From Geodermatophilus ruber (GTDB lineage Bacteria; Actinomycetota; Actinomycetes; Mycobacteriales; Geodermatophilaceae): 64,000 bases of DNA. The stretch is from positions 1-64,000 of the forward strand of contig NZ_FOSW01000011.1 in the NCBI RefSeq assembly GCF_900114385.1. Direction: 5' to 3'. The notes under the pieces are model-generated. The model was not told where the DNA came from and did no database searches. It saw only the letters and a program-made list of their open reading frames with translations. Made by a program: the position numbers and the translations under genes. Each line of letters opens with the position of its first letter. Positions within the stretch are counted from its first letter, which is position 1. Shown here in pieces: positions 9,440-18,061 of this stretch.

Positions 9440-10675
9440 TCAGGAGAACAGCGCGATGACCGGCCGCACCGAGTTGACCGCCAGGTAGACGGTCAGCAGC
9501 CACGCCGCCCAGCCGATGGCGAGCAGCCAGCGCGGGTAGCGGTAGCCGCCCAGGAGATCGGCGCGGCGGGTGGCCACCCACAGCAGCACCGCGATGCCGA
9601 TCGGCAGCAGCAGGCCGTTGAACGCCCCGGCGAACACCAGCAGCGTGGTCGGGGCCGCACCGACCAGCAGGAAGGCCAGCGTGGTGACCGCGATGAAGGT
9701 GACCACCAGCAGCGTGCGGGCGCGGTCGCTGGTGCGGGTCGAGGAGGTCACGAAGGTGATCGACGTGTACGAGGCACCGATGATGCTGGTGATCGACGCC
9801 GCCCAGAGCACCACGCCGAAGGCGCGCAGGCCGAATTCGCCCGCGGCCTGGCCGAAGGCCGTGGCGGCCTGGTTCTCCGTGCCGAGGTCGGCGCCGCCGG
9901 CCACGACACCGAGGATCGCGAGGAACAGGACCACCCGCATGATCCCGGTGATGACGATGCCGGTGACCGAGCCGCGGGTGATGTCCCGGACGTGCGCGGG
10001 CCCGGTGACGCCGGAGTCGAGCAGCCGGTGGGCGCCGGCGTACACGATGTAGCCGCCGATCGTGCCGCCGACCAGCGTGGTGATCGCCAGGAAGTCGACC
10101 TGCTCGGGGAGGACGACGTTGCGCAGCACCCGGCCGATCGGCGGGCCCGAGGTGACCGCGATCCAGGTGGTCAACCCGATCATCAGCAGCCCGAGGGCGA
10201 CGACGATCCGGTCGACGGCCACCCCGGCGCGCTTGGTGACGAACACCCCGATCGCCACGAGCGCCGACAACGCCCCGCCGATCTTCGGGTCCAGCCCGAA
10301 CATCGCGTCCGTGCCCAGCCCCGCGCCGCTGACGTTGCCGATGTTGAACACCAGACCGCCGAGCACCAGCAGCGCGGCCATCGCCCAGCCCAGCCCGGGG
10401 GCGACCAGGTTCCCCAGCTCCTGGGCCCGGCGCCCGCTGACCCCGATGACCCGCCACACGTTCAGCTGCAGGGCGATGTCGATGACGATCGAGACGGCGA
10501 TCGCGAAGGCGAACGCGGCGCCCAGCTGCACGGTGAACGCGGTGGTCTGGGTGATGAAGCCGGGGCCGATGGCGGAGGTGGCCATGAGGAACATCGCGCC
10601 CAGCAGCGTGGAGCGGGTGCTCGCCGCCATGCGGCCGGACGCGGGGGCGGGCGTGGGCTCGTGACTCGAGGTCAT
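9440..10675 (-). CDS. Nramp-fold transporter lacking metal motifs, linked to 5-oxoprolinase
   Basis: About 411 residues with roughly eleven hydrophobic segments and overall similarity to the Nramp/MntH family. The metal-binding DPGN of helix 1 reads IGPGFITQ here, and I see no MPH motif in the region of helix 6 ([15 protein letters not shown]). The canonical transition-metal site is therefore absent. Position at the head of the pxpABC operon, 15 bases before pxpA, suggests import of 5-oxoproline or a related acid; this is inference. The ATG at 10675 has a GGAGAG site. A TAGCGT -10 candidate is at 10708-10713. Confidence 0.82.
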   Translation of the reverse strand: MTSSHEPTPAPASGRMAASTRSTLLGAMFLMATSAIGPGFITQTTAFTVQLGAAFAFAIAVSIVIDIALQLNVWRVIGVSGRRAQELGNLVAPGLGWAMAALLVLGGLVFNIGNVSGAGLGTDAMFGLDPKIGGALSALVAIGVFVTKRAGVAVDRIVVALGLLMIGLTTWIAVTSGPPIGRVLRNVVLPEQVDFLAITTLVGGTIGGYIVYAGAHRLLDSGVTGPAHVRDITRGSVTGIVITGIMRVVLFLAILGVVAGGADLGTENQAATAFGQAAGEFGLRAFGVVLWAASITSIIGASYTSITFVTSSTRTSDRARTLLVVTFIAVTTLAFLLVGAAPTTLLVFAGAFNGLLLPIGIAVLLWVATRRADLLGGYRYPRWLLAIGWAAWLLTVYLAVNSVRPVIALFS

Positions 10676-10707
10676 GGGCGCTCTCCACGGCAACAGGTGG
10701 TCTGCGC

Positions 10708-10713
10708 ACGCTA
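10708..10713 (-). promoter_or_regulatory. -10 element of the transporter-pxpABC operon
   Basis: On the minus strand the hexamer reads TAGCGT, 33 bases upstream of the ATG at 10675 and followed by its ribosome site. The same hexamer precedes the genes starting at 13996, 36881 and 43128. Confidence 0.45.
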
Positions 10714-10764
10714 GGGCCGTTCGCGGAGCCCGGCAAACGCGGGACGGGCGGCCGCTGGGGGACC

Positions 10765-11562
10765 ATGGCGACCATGGCGCAGATGGTGTCCACAGCCCGC
10801 CCGGCCGAGGTCCGGGCCGCCTGCCGCAGCGGGTCGGCCGTCCACACCTCGGGGCAGGCGCCCGGGTATGCGCAGGCCAACCTGGTGGTCCTGCCCCGGG
10901 ACTGGGCCTTCGACATGCTGCTGTTCGCCCAGCGCAACCCGCAGCCGGTGCCGCTGCTCGACGTCACCGACCCCGGGTCCTACCGCACCGCGCTGGCGCC
11001 CGGCGCCGACCTGCGCACCGACCTGCCGCGCTACCGGGTCTGGCGGGACGGCGAGCTGGTCGACGAGCCGACCGACGTCGCCGGCCTGTGGACCGACGAC
11101 CTGGTCGCCTTCCTCATCGGCTGCAGCTTCAGCTTCGAGACGGCGCTGCTGGACGCCGGCGTGCCGGTGCGCAACATCGAGCAGGGCACCAACGTGTCGA
11201 TGTACCGCACCGCCCGGGACTGCCGCCCGGCCGGCCGGCTCTCCGGGCCGCTGGTGGTCTCGATGCGGCCGGTCCCCGGCGAGCTGGTCACCACCGCGGT
11301 GCAGGTGACCGCGCGGATGCCGCAGGTGCACGGGGCCCCGGTGCACGTGGGCGCGCCGGCGGCCCTCGGCATCGCCGACCTGGACCGGCCCGACTTCGGC
11401 GACCCGGTGCGGTTCGCCGAGGGCGACGTCCCGGTCTTCTGGGCCTGCGGGGTGACCCCGCAGGCCGCGCTGATGGCCTCCCGGCCACCGTTCGCGATCA
11501 CCCACGCGCCGGGCCACATGTTCGTCACCGACGTCCCCGACCGCACCTACCGGCAGCCCTGA
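10765..11562 (+). CDS. DUF1445 putative hydro-lyase / D-glutamate-cyclase-like protein
   Basis: 265 residues. Matches the DUF1445 (YcsI) family by length and by blocks such as [36 protein letters not shown] and [12 protein letters not shown]. Proteins of this family are related to a domain of the mammalian mitochondrial D-glutamate cyclase, which makes 5-oxo-D-proline from D-glutamate. It is divergent from, and 90 bases away from, the 5-oxoproline transporter/oxoprolinase operon, which agrees with a role in pyroglutamate metabolism. Three in-frame ATGs (10765, 10774, 10783) make the exact start uncertain. Confidence 0.85.
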   Translation: MATMAQMVSTARPAEVRAACRSGSAVHTSGQAPGYAQANLVVLPRDWAFDMLLFAQRNPQPVPLLDVTDPGSYRTALAPGADLRTDLPRYRVWRDGELVDEPTDVAGLWTDDLVAFLIGCSFSFETALLDAGVPVRNIEQGTNVSMYRTARDCRPAGRLSGPLVVSMRPVPGELVTTAVQVTARMPQVHGAPVHVGAPAALGIADLDRPDFGDPVRFAEGDVPVFWACGVTPQAALMASRPPFAITHAPGHMFVTDVPDRTYRQP

Positions 11563-11595
11563 GGGGCGTTCCGCGCGGACAGTCGATGGGACCGG

Positions 11596-13131
11596 CTACG
11601 GGACGGCGGCGAACCGGGCCCGCAGCTCGGGCTTGCGGATCTTGCCGGTCGCCGTCTTCGGCAGCTGGTCGACGAACTCCACGAGCTTGGGCACCTTGAA
11701 CCCGGCCAGTCGCTCGCGCAGCGCGGCGCGCAGCGCCTCGCCGTCCTCCGGCGCCCCCGGCCCGGGGACGACGATCGCCAGCCCCACCTCGCCCCACCTC
11801 GCGTCGGGCACCCCGATGACCGCGGCCTCGACCACGCCGGGCAGTTCCAGCAGCGCGGACTCCACCTCGGCCGGGTACACGTTCTCCCCGCCGGAGATGA
11901 TCATGTCCTTGTAGCGGTCGCGGATGGAGAGGAAACCCTCGCCGTCGATCGAGCCGGCGTCGCCGGTGTGGTACCAGCCGTCGCGCAGCACCGCGGCGGT
12001 CTGCTCGGGATCGTTCCAGTAGCCGGCCATCACGTTGGGGCCGGAGACGACGACCTCGCCGATCTCGTCCACCGCCGCCTCGGTCCCGTCGCGGCGGACC
12101 ACCTTGACGTCGGTGAAGAACACCGGCTTGCCGGCCGAGCCGACCTTGCGCTCGGCGTCGGCGGAGTCCAGCACCGTGCAGCCGGGCGCGGCCTCGGTCA
12201 TGCCGTAGGCCTGCTGCATGGTCACCCCGCGGTCCAGCCAGGTGCGCAGGGTGGGCAGCGGGACGGCGGCGCCCGCCGCGCCGATGCTGCGCAGCGAGGA
12301 CAGGTCGCGGCTGGCGAAGTCCGGCTCGCGGCTCATCGCGTCGAGCATCGTGGGGACGGCGAAGAAGGAGTTGACCCGCTGCTCCTCGATCACCTGCAGC
12401 GTGGCCGCGGGGTCGAACCGGCGGACGATGACCGCGCAGCCGCCGCGCAGCAGGGTGGGGTTGACCGTGCCGTTGAGCCCGCCGATGTGGAACAGCGGGG
12501 CCAGGGCGAGGGTGCGCTCGTCGGCGGCGAAGTCGAAGCCGAGCAGCTGGTTGGTCGCGTTCCACGTCATGTTCCCGTGGGTGAGCACCGCGCCCTTGGG
12601 CCGGCCGGTCGTACCCGAGGTGTACATGATCAGGCACGGGTCCTCGAGGCCCACCGGCTCGTCGCGGGCCTCCGGCGGGCTGTGCGCCAGCAGCTCCTCG
12701 TAGGGCAGCGAGTCCGCCCCGCCGGCGACCGGCGGCTCGGCCGCGAGCCACGCGCGGACGCCGGGCAGCCGGTCGCGCAGCGCGTCGGCGAGCTCCCCGT
12801 GGTCGCGGCCGTGCACCACGACGGTGGCGCCGGAGTGGGTGAGCACGTACTCGGCCTCCGGCGCGGTGAGCCGGGCGTTGACCGGCACCCAGATCGCGCC
12901 CAGCTGCCCGCAGGCGTAGAGCGTCTCCAGCGCCGAGGGGTGGTTGCCACCGGTCCAGGCCACCCGCTCGCCGGCGCGCACCCCGAGGGCGGCCAGCGTC
13001 CCGGCTGCGCGGCGCACCCGCTCGGCGAACCCGGCGTGCGAGGTGGTCGCCCCCTCGAACCAGATCGCGTCGCGCTCGGGGGAGATGCGCAGCCGGCGCT
13101 CGGGCCAGGAGCCCAGGCCGGAGTTACGCAT
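11596..13131 (-). CDS. Acyl-CoA synthetase (AMP-forming)
   Basis: 511-residue member of the ANL adenylating superfamily that activates a carboxylic acid to its CoA ester through an acyl-adenylate. The P-loop-like A3 motif YTSGTTGRPKGAV lies near residue 170, A5 at YGMTEAAP, A7 at YHTGD, A8 at DRYKDMIISGGENVYP and the catalytic A10 Lys in PKTATGKIRK near the C-terminus. Start overlaps the upstream amidohydrolase gene by eight bases, so the two form an operon, presumably producing and then activating the same acid. Resembles fatty-acid/aromatic acid ligases; the substrate is unknown. Confidence 0.92.
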   Translation of the reverse strand: MRNSGLGSWPERRLRISPERDAIWFEGATTSHAGFAERVRRAAGTLAALGVRAGERVAWTGGNHPSALETLYACGQLGAIWVPVNARLTAPEAEYVLTHSGATVVVHGRDHGELADALRDRLPGVRAWLAAEPPVAGGADSLPYEELLAHSPPEARDEPVGLEDPCLIMYTSGTTGRPKGAVLTHGNMTWNATNQLLGFDFAADERTLALAPLFHIGGLNGTVNPTLLRGGCAVIVRRFDPAATLQVIEEQRVNSFFAVPTMLDAMSREPDFASRDLSSLRSIGAAGAAVPLPTLRTWLDRGVTMQQAYGMTEAAPGCTVLDSADAERKVGSAGKPVFFTDVKVVRRDGTEAAVDEIGEVVVSGPNVMAGYWNDPEQTAAVLRDGWYHTGDAGSIDGEGFLSIRDRYKDMIISGGENVYPAEVESALLELPGVVEAAVIGVPDARWGEVGLAIVVPGPGAPEDGEALRAALRERLAGFKVPKLVEFVDQLPKTATGKIRKPELRARFAAVP

Positions 13132-13996
13132 CCTTGGCCAGACCCAGGGCCCGGACGGCGTTCTCCTTCATGACCAGCGGGCGCACCTCGTCGCGGATCT
13201 CGAGGTTCTCGAAGTCGCGGATCCACCGCTCGGGGCTGATCAGCGGGTAGTCCGAGCCGAACAGCACCTTCTTCTTCAGCAGCGTGTTGGCCGCGCGGAC
13301 CAGCTGCGGCGGGAAGTACTTCGGCGACCAGCCGGACAGGTCGATGTAGACGTTGGCCTTGTGCTGGGCGACGGAGATCGCGGCGTCCTGCCAGGGCACC
13401 GAGGGGTGGGCCATGATGATCGTCAGCCCGGGGAAGTCGGCGGCGACGTCGTCGAGCAGCATCGGGTCGGAGTAGCGCAGCTTGATCCCGCGGCCGCCGG
13501 GCAGCCCGGAGCCGATGCCGGTCTGGCCGGTGTGGAACAGCGCCGGCACGCCGAGGTCCTGCAGCTCCTCGTAGAGCGGGTAGACCCGCCGGTCGTTGGG
13601 CTCGAACGCCTGGATCGACGGGTGGAACTTGAACCCGCGCACGCCGTGCTCGGTGACCAGCTTCCGGGCCAGCCGGACGCCGGCCTTTCCGCGGGCCGGG
13701 TCGATCGAGCCGAACGGGATGAGCACGTCGGGGTGCGCCGCGGCGGCCTCGGCGATCTCCTCGTTGGACAGCGTCGGGTGCCCGGTGGCCAGCTCGCTGT
13801 CGACGGTGAAGACGACGGCGGCCATGCGCTGCGCCCGGTAGTGCTCGGCGATCTCCGGCACCGTCGGGTGGTGCGGCTCGCCCTTGAAGTAGGCGGCCGC
13901 GGCCTCCAGCAGCTCGTCGTCCATCGACAGGTGGCCGTGCAGATCCTGCTCGACGTGCACGTGCACGTCGATCGCGACCAGATTCTCGAGGTCCAT
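13124..13996 (-). CDS. Amidohydrolase-2 family protein (TIM-barrel metal hydrolase/decarboxylase)
   Basis: 290 residues of the Amidohydro_2 family, which includes gamma-resorcylate and ACMS decarboxylases and 4-oxalomesaconate hydratase-like hydrolases. Metal-ligand motif HVHV near residue 12, FKFHPSIQAF, LFHTGQT, MAHPSVPW and LFGSDYPL follow the family order. The ATG at 13996 was chosen because upstream in-frame extension runs into the divergent MarR promoter region. Paired with the acyl-CoA synthetase downstream; probably cleaves or decarboxylates a compound whose product the ligase activates. Confidence 0.85.
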   Translation of the reverse strand: MDLENLVAIDVHVHVEQDLHGHLSMDDELLEAAAAYFKGEPHHPTVPEIAEHYRAQRMAAVVFTVDSELATGHPTLSNEEIAEAAAAHPDVLIPFGSIDPARGKAGVRLARKLVTEHGVRGFKFHPSIQAFEPNDRRVYPLYEELQDLGVPALFHTGQTGIGSGLPGGRGIKLRYSDPMLLDDVAADFPGLTIIMAHPSVPWQDAAISVAQHKANVYIDLSGWSPKYFPPQLVRAANTLLKKKVLFGSDYPLISPERWIRDFENLEIRDEVRPLVMKENAVRALGLAKDA

Positions 13997-14028
13997 GACT
14001 GCTCCACGCGAGAGGGATGTGACGCACG

Positions 14029-14062
14029 ACGCTAGGCCGTTATCGTAGAGAACGTCAACGAT
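14029..14062. promoter_or_regulatory. Divergent promoter/operator between amidohydrolase and MarR genes
   Basis: On the minus strand a TAGCGT hexamer (14029-14034) lies 33 bases upstream of the amidohydrolase ATG. The adjacent, relatively AT-rich stretch carries an inverted repeat ATCGT-N11-ACGAT (14042-14062) just before the MarR start, the expected place for an autoregulatory MarR site. Confidence 0.4.
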
Positions 14063-14072
14063 GGAGGTCCTC

Positions 14073-14519
14073 ATGGACGGCACCACGCTCACCGACGACG
14101 TCGGCTTCCTGCTCTCGCGGGCCAGTGGCCTGCTCGTCCGGGCCACCAACGCGGCGCTCGCCGCGCACGGGCTCCGGGTCCGGTCCTACTCCGCGCTGCT
14201 GCTCGCCTGCGGGTCGGAGGCCGGCATGTCGCAGCGCGACCTGGCGGTGATCCTCGGGCTGGACCCGAGCCAGGTGGTGCTCCTCGTCGACGAGCTCACC
14301 GAGGCGGGGCTGGTGGAGCGGCGCCCGTCGGAGAGCGACCGGCGCACCAAGCTCGTCGCGGCCACGCAGGCCGGCCGGGCTGCGTGCCGGGCGGCCGAGC
14401 GGGCCGCCGGTGCGGTGCACGCGGAGCACCTGGCCGTGCTGACGGGCGAGGAGCAGGCGCAGTTGCGGGCGCTGCTGGGCCGCCTCGTCGTCGGCGAGCC
14501 GGCCCCGGCGCGCACCTGA
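14073..14519 (+). CDS. MarR-family transcriptional regulator
   Basis: 148-residue winged-helix MarR protein; recognition helix region MSQRDLAVILGLDPSQVVLLVDELTEAGLV and wing RRPSESDRRTK are clear. Two in-frame ATGs exist (14061, 14073); the second has an ideal GGAGG site five bases away, located between the two ATGs. Divergent from the amidohydrolase/acyl-CoA synthetase operon, its likely target; MarR proteins of this context often bind the aromatic acid or its CoA ester. Confidence 0.88.
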   Translation: MDGTTLTDDVGFLLSRASGLLVRATNAALAAHGLRVRSYSALLLACGSEAGMSQRDLAVILGLDPSQVVLLVDELTEAGLVERRPSESDRRTKLVAATQAGRAACRAAERAAGAVHAEHLAVLTGEEQAQLRALLGRLVVGEPAPART

Positions 14520-14571
14520 TCGGGCCGGGGGGCTTGCCCCCGGTCGCTGTGACGTGCATCATCCCGATCAT

Positions 14572-14586
14572 CAACCATTGAGGTTG
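14572..14586. promoter_or_regulatory. Short inverted repeat before second binding-protein gene
   Basis: CAACC-N5-GGTTG, 28 bases upstream of the ATG at 14614, in the MarR-to-binding-protein gap. A possible operator or mRNA hairpin; nothing else supports it. Confidence 0.25.
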
Positions 14587-14613
14587 TCACCGTTTCTGAG
14601 ATCGGGAGAGACA

Positions 14614-15585
14614 ATGCTCCGCAAGTGGGTCCCTGTGCTGGCCGCGACGACGCTCGCGCTCGCCGCCTGCGGGGGAGGCGACGACGAGGCGGCCGGTGGC
14701 TCCGGTGGTGACACGGGCGAGCTCCGTCAGGTGACCGCCGGTCTGCTGCCGGTGGCCGTGACCGGGGCGCTGCAGGCCGGTATCGACCAGGGCTTCTTCG
14801 AGGAGCGCGGGATCGAGCTCACCATCGAGACCGGGCAGGGCGGGGCCGCGCTGCTCCCGGCCGTGGCCTCCGGGGAGATGGAGTTCGCCACCAGCAACCC
14901 GGTCTCGCTGCTGCAGGCGCGTGGCGAGGGCCTGGACGTGCGGGTCGTCGGGCACTGGACGTCGACCCGCGCCGAGGGCGAGGACGTCAACGGCGTCGTG
15001 GCCCGCGGCGACTCCGGCATCACCTCCGCGGCCGGCCTCGCCGGCAAGCGGATCGCGGTCAACACCCTCAACGGCATGGGGCAGCTGACCATCGACGAGG
15101 CGGTCCGCAAGGACGGCGGCGACCCCAGCGGCATCCAGTACGTCGAGCTGCCCTTCCCGGACATGCCGGCCGCCCTGGAGGCCGGCAACGTCGACGCCGT
15201 CTGGGTGCCCGAGCCGTTCCTGACCCGCCTGGTCGACGCCGGCCACACGATCGCCAGCTACTCGAGCCAGGAGTCGGTGCCCGGTCACCCGACCCAGCTG
15301 TTCTTCACCTCCGGCCAGCTGGCCGAGTCCGACCCCGAGCTGGTCGCGGACTTCACCGAGGCGCTGGAGGAGACGCTGGTCTGGGCCGACGAGAACCCCG
15401 ACGCCGTCCGGACCGCGGCCGAGGAGTTCATGGAGGCCCCCGCCGGCTCCATGGCCAACATCAAGATCGAGAACTTCGGCACCGACCTCCGTCGGGAGCA
15501 GATCGAGCGGATGGGCGAGCTGATGGTCGAGGCCGGCCTGCTCGACGAGGAGGCCGACATCGACGGCCTGCTCCCGCAGGAGTAG
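14614..15585 (+). CDS. Orphan ABC substrate-binding lipoprotein (SsuA/NMT1-like)
   Basis: 323-residue lipoprotein with lipobox LALAAC and Cys at about residue 19. The binding fold is clearly paralogous to the protein at 2835: both share QGFFEERGI, GQGGAA, LAGKRIAVNTLN, YVELPFPDM and GNVDA segments. No permease or ATPase follows; the next gene is an MFS transporter. It may therefore use the permease/ATPase set of the 2.8-6.3 kb operon. GGGAGAG lies five bases before the ATG. Confidence 0.88.
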   Translation: MLRKWVPVLAATTLALAACGGGDDEAAGGSGGDTGELRQVTAGLLPVAVTGALQAGIDQGFFEERGIELTIETGQGGAALLPAVASGEMEFATSNPVSLLQARGEGLDVRVVGHWTSTRAEGEDVNGVVARGDSGITSAAGLAGKRIAVNTLNGMGQLTIDEAVRKDGGDPSGIQYVELPFPDMPAALEAGNVDAVWVPEPFLTRLVDAGHTIASYSSQESVPGHPTQLFFTSGQLAESDPELVADFTEALEETLVWADENPDAVRTAAEEFMEAPAGSMANIKIENFGTDLRREQIERMGELMVEAGLLDEEADIDGLLPQE

Positions 15586-15594
15586 ATCTCGGGA

Positions 15595-16905
15595 GTGCAT
15601 TCCGACTCCCTCCCGCAGGCCCGTCCGGACTCCCGGGCGGGCCTGCGGCCTGTTCCGGGCACCGGCCTGCTGCTGGCCGCCGTGCTGCTCACCGGGCTGA
15701 ACCTGCGCGGGGCGATCGCGGCGGTCTCGCCGGTGCTGCCCGAGATCCGCGCGGAGCTGGACCTGTCGCCGACGGTCGCCGGCCTGCTCACCACCCTGCC
15801 GGTGCTCTGCTTCGCCGCCCTCGCCCCGGCGGCGGCCTGGCTGGGGCGGCGGCTGGGGCCCGGCACCGCCGTGCTCGCCGGGCTGGTCGCCGTCGCCGCC
15901 GGCACCGCGCTGCGGGTGCTCGACGGCCCGGCGGTGCTGCTGGCCGGGACCTTTCTCGCCGGCGCCGGGATGACCGTGGGCAACGTGCTCCTGCCCGCGG
16001 TCACCAAGCGGGAGTTCGCCGAGCGGGCCGGCACGGTCACCGGGCTCTACACCGGGGCGCTGTGCGCGGGAGCGGCGCTGATGGCCGCGCTCACCGCCCC
16101 GCTGGCCGCGCTCACCGGCTGGCGGGTGGCCCTGGCCGCCGGGGCGGTGCTCGCCGTCGCCGCCGCCGTCGTCTGGGTCGCGGCCACCCGAGGGCGCCCC
16201 GGGGGCGGGCGGCCAGGGGGAGCCGAGCCCGGCGACGCCGGGTCGCCCGGCGCTCCCCAGGTGCAGGTCTGGCGGTCGGGCACCGCGTGGGCGGTCGGCC
16301 TCGTCCTGGCGCTGCAGTCGGTGCTCTACTACGCGCTCACCGCCTGGCTGCCGACCGTGCTGATCGACGGCGGCATCGACGTGGGCGCCGCCGCGTTGGC
16401 CGCCACCCTCTTCCAGGTCCTCGGCATCCCCGGGACGCTCGTCGTCCCCGCGGTCCTCGCTCGTCAGCACCGGGCGCGCCGGGGGCGGTCCGGCCGGGAC
16501 GGGCAGCGCGGGCTCGGGGTGGTCGTCGCGGCCGGATGGGGGGTGCCGCTGCTCGGGCTGCTCCTCGCGCCGGCCGTCTGGCCGCTGTGGACGGTGGTGG
16601 GCGGCCTCGCTCAGGGGGCCGGGATCTCGCTGGCGTTCACCCTCGTCGTGCTGCGCGCCGGGGACGACGCGGTGGTGCGCCGGCTGTCGGGCATGTCCCA
16701 GCTGATCGGCTACTCGCTGGGCGCCACCGGGCCGCTGCTGGCCGGGGCGCTGTATGCGGCCACCGGCGGCTGGACGGCGCCGCTGCTCCTGCTGCTGGTC
16801 CTGACCGGCGTGCTGGCCGCCGGGCTCGCCGTGGCCGGACGGCCGGGAAGCATCGGACCGAAAGGGCTTCCACATCGTGGAAGTCCGGTATCCGGGGGCC
16901 GGTGA
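15595..16905 (+). CDS. MFS transporter, CynX/NimT type
   Basis: 436-residue predicted 12-helix transporter with the CynX-like LTGLNLRGAIAAVSPVLPEI after helix 1, related to the protein at 531-1775. The only usable start is the GTG at 15595, ten bases after the binding-protein stop. A Gly/Pro/Arg-rich cytoplasmic loop sits mid-protein. A small inverted repeat (CAGGCCCG...CGGGCCTG, 15617-15647) in the first codons could attenuate read-through. The 3' end carries the palindrome described at 16867. Substrate unknown; context suggests an aromatic or organic acid. Confidence 0.8.
   Translation: MHSDSLPQARPDSRAGLRPVPGTGLLLAAVLLTGLNLRGAIAAVSPVLPEIRAELDLSPTVAGLLTTLPVLCFAALAPAAAWLGRRLGPGTAVLAGLVAVAAGTALRVLDGPAVLLAGTFLAGAGMTVGNVLLPAVTKREFAERAGTVTGLYTGALCAGAALMAALTAPLAALTGWRVALAAGAVLAVAAAVVWVAATRGRPGGGRPGGAEPGDAGSPGAPQVQVWRSGTAWAVGLVLALQSVLYYALTAWLPTVLIDGGIDVGAAALAATLFQVLGIPGTLVVPAVLARQHRARRGRSGRDGQRGLGVVVAAGWGVPLLGLLLAPAVWPLWTVVGGLAQGAGISLAFTLVVLRAGDDAVVRRLSGMSQLIGYSLGATGPLLAGALYAATGGWTAPLLLLLVLTGVLAAGLAVAGRPGSIGPKGLPHRGSPVSGGR
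16867..16883. promoter_or_regulatory. Palindromic operator candidate upstream of Rieske oxygenase
   Basis: CTTCCACATCGTGGAAG: perfect 7-bp arms around ATC, 70 bases upstream of the oxygenase start and inside the last codons of the MFS gene. TTCCAC-like arms fit IclR-type sites, and an IclR gene ends this operon; the pairing is inferred. Confidence 0.5.
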
Positions 16906-16952
16906 CGGCGGTCACCGTGGAGCCCGAGCTACGAGTCCGAGGAGAGGCAGGA

Positions 16953-18026
16953 ATGACGTCGATCGTCCAGAACCAGTGGTACGTGGCCGCCTATGGCCGG
17001 GAGATCGGTCGCGAGCTGTTCAGCCGCACCATCTGCGGCGAGTCGATCCTCTTCTGGCGCACCGAGGCCGGCGAGGTCACCGCGATGAGCGACCGCTGCG
17101 TGCACCGCCGGTTCCCGCTGTCGCAGGCGCCGAGCCACCTCGACGGCGACACCGTCGTCTGCGGCTACCACGGCTTCACCTACGGCGCCGACGGCAAGTG
17201 CGTCGCCGTCCCGGGCCAGACCCGGGTCCCGCGGACCGCCCGGCTCAAGTCCTACCCGGTGGTGGAGCAGGACACCCTCGTGTGGATCTTCATCGGCGAT
17301 GCGGACAAGGCCGACGCCACCCGCATCCCGCGGGCCCCCTGGCTCGACCAGGAGGGCTGGACCACCGTCTCGGGCATGGAACCGCTCGCCGCGCGGGCCA
17401 GCCTGCTGGTGGACAACCTGATGGACCTCTCGCACGAGACGTACCTGCACGGCGGCTACATCGGCACGCCCGAGGTCGCGGAGACCCCGATCACCACCGA
17501 GGTCGACGAGGAGGCCGGCATCGTCTACGTGTCCCGGCACATGGCCGACGCCGAGTGCCCGCCCTTCTACGCGAAGAGCACCGGGATCGAGGGCCGGATC
17601 ACCCGCTGGCAGGACATCGAGTTCGCCCCGCCCTGCCTGTACAAGCTGCACAGCCGGGTCGCGCCGGTCGGCGTCCTGCCCAACGAGGACGGCACCGACC
17701 CGCACGCCTTCCATGTCGAGGTGAACTACGCGATCACCCCGGAGACCGAGAACTCGACCCACGATTTCTGGATGGTCTCCCGTGACTTCGCCCTCGACGA
17801 CGAGGCCGTCACCGACTTCCTCCGCGAGAGCAACCGCACCGTCGTCCTGCAGGACGTCACCGCCCTGGACGTGCTCGAGCAGGTCATCGCCGGCGAGCCG
17901 GACGGCTACCAGGAGCTGTCGATCAACATCGACACCGGTGCCCTGGCCGCCCGGCGGATCATCGCCCGGCTGGCCGCCGAGGCGTCGGGTGCTGCGGCCG
18001 AGCAGGCGGCGGCGACCGCCCGGTGA
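16953..18026 (+). CDS. Rieske non-heme iron oxygenase, VanA-like
   Basis: 357-residue alpha subunit of a two-component Rieske oxygenase of the vanillate O-demethylase/phthalate dioxygenase type. The 2Fe-2S ligands are Cys49, His51, Cys70 and His73 (CVH...CGYH), and the mononuclear iron ligands are His161 and His166 with bridging Asp158 (MDLSHETYLH). Electrons would come from the reductase encoded at 18415. VanA-type enzymes demethylate methoxy-aromatics or hydroxylate aromatic acids; which occurs here is not decidable. An AGGAGAGG site precedes the ATG. Confidence 0.9.
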   Translation: MTSIVQNQWYVAAYGREIGRELFSRTICGESILFWRTEAGEVTAMSDRCVHRRFPLSQAPSHLDGDTVVCGYHGFTYGADGKCVAVPGQTRVPRTARLKSYPVVEQDTLVWIFIGDADKADATRIPRAPWLDQEGWTTVSGMEPLAARASLLVDNLMDLSHETYLHGGYIGTPEVAETPITTEVDEEAGIVYVSRHMADAECPPFYAKSTGIEGRITRWQDIEFAPPCLYKLHSRVAPVGVLPNEDGTDPHAFHVEVNYAITPETENSTHDFWMVSRDFALDDEAVTDFLRESNRTVVLQDVTALDVLEQVIAGEPDGYQELSINIDTGALAARRIIARLAAEASGAAAEQAAATAR

Positions 18027-18061
18027 GCTCTCCGGGAGGCGTCCCCACGGAAGGTGACGGC

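Noticed and set aside
15617-15647. Terminator between binding-protein and MFS genes
   Set aside because: The inverted repeat (CAGGCCCG/CGGGCCTG) lies inside the first codons of the MFS gene and is short; kept only as a remark there.
14587-16875. Minus-strand open frame of more than 750 codons
   Set aside because: Antisense to the binding-protein and MFS genes, which have signal peptide and membrane segments in the plus frame.
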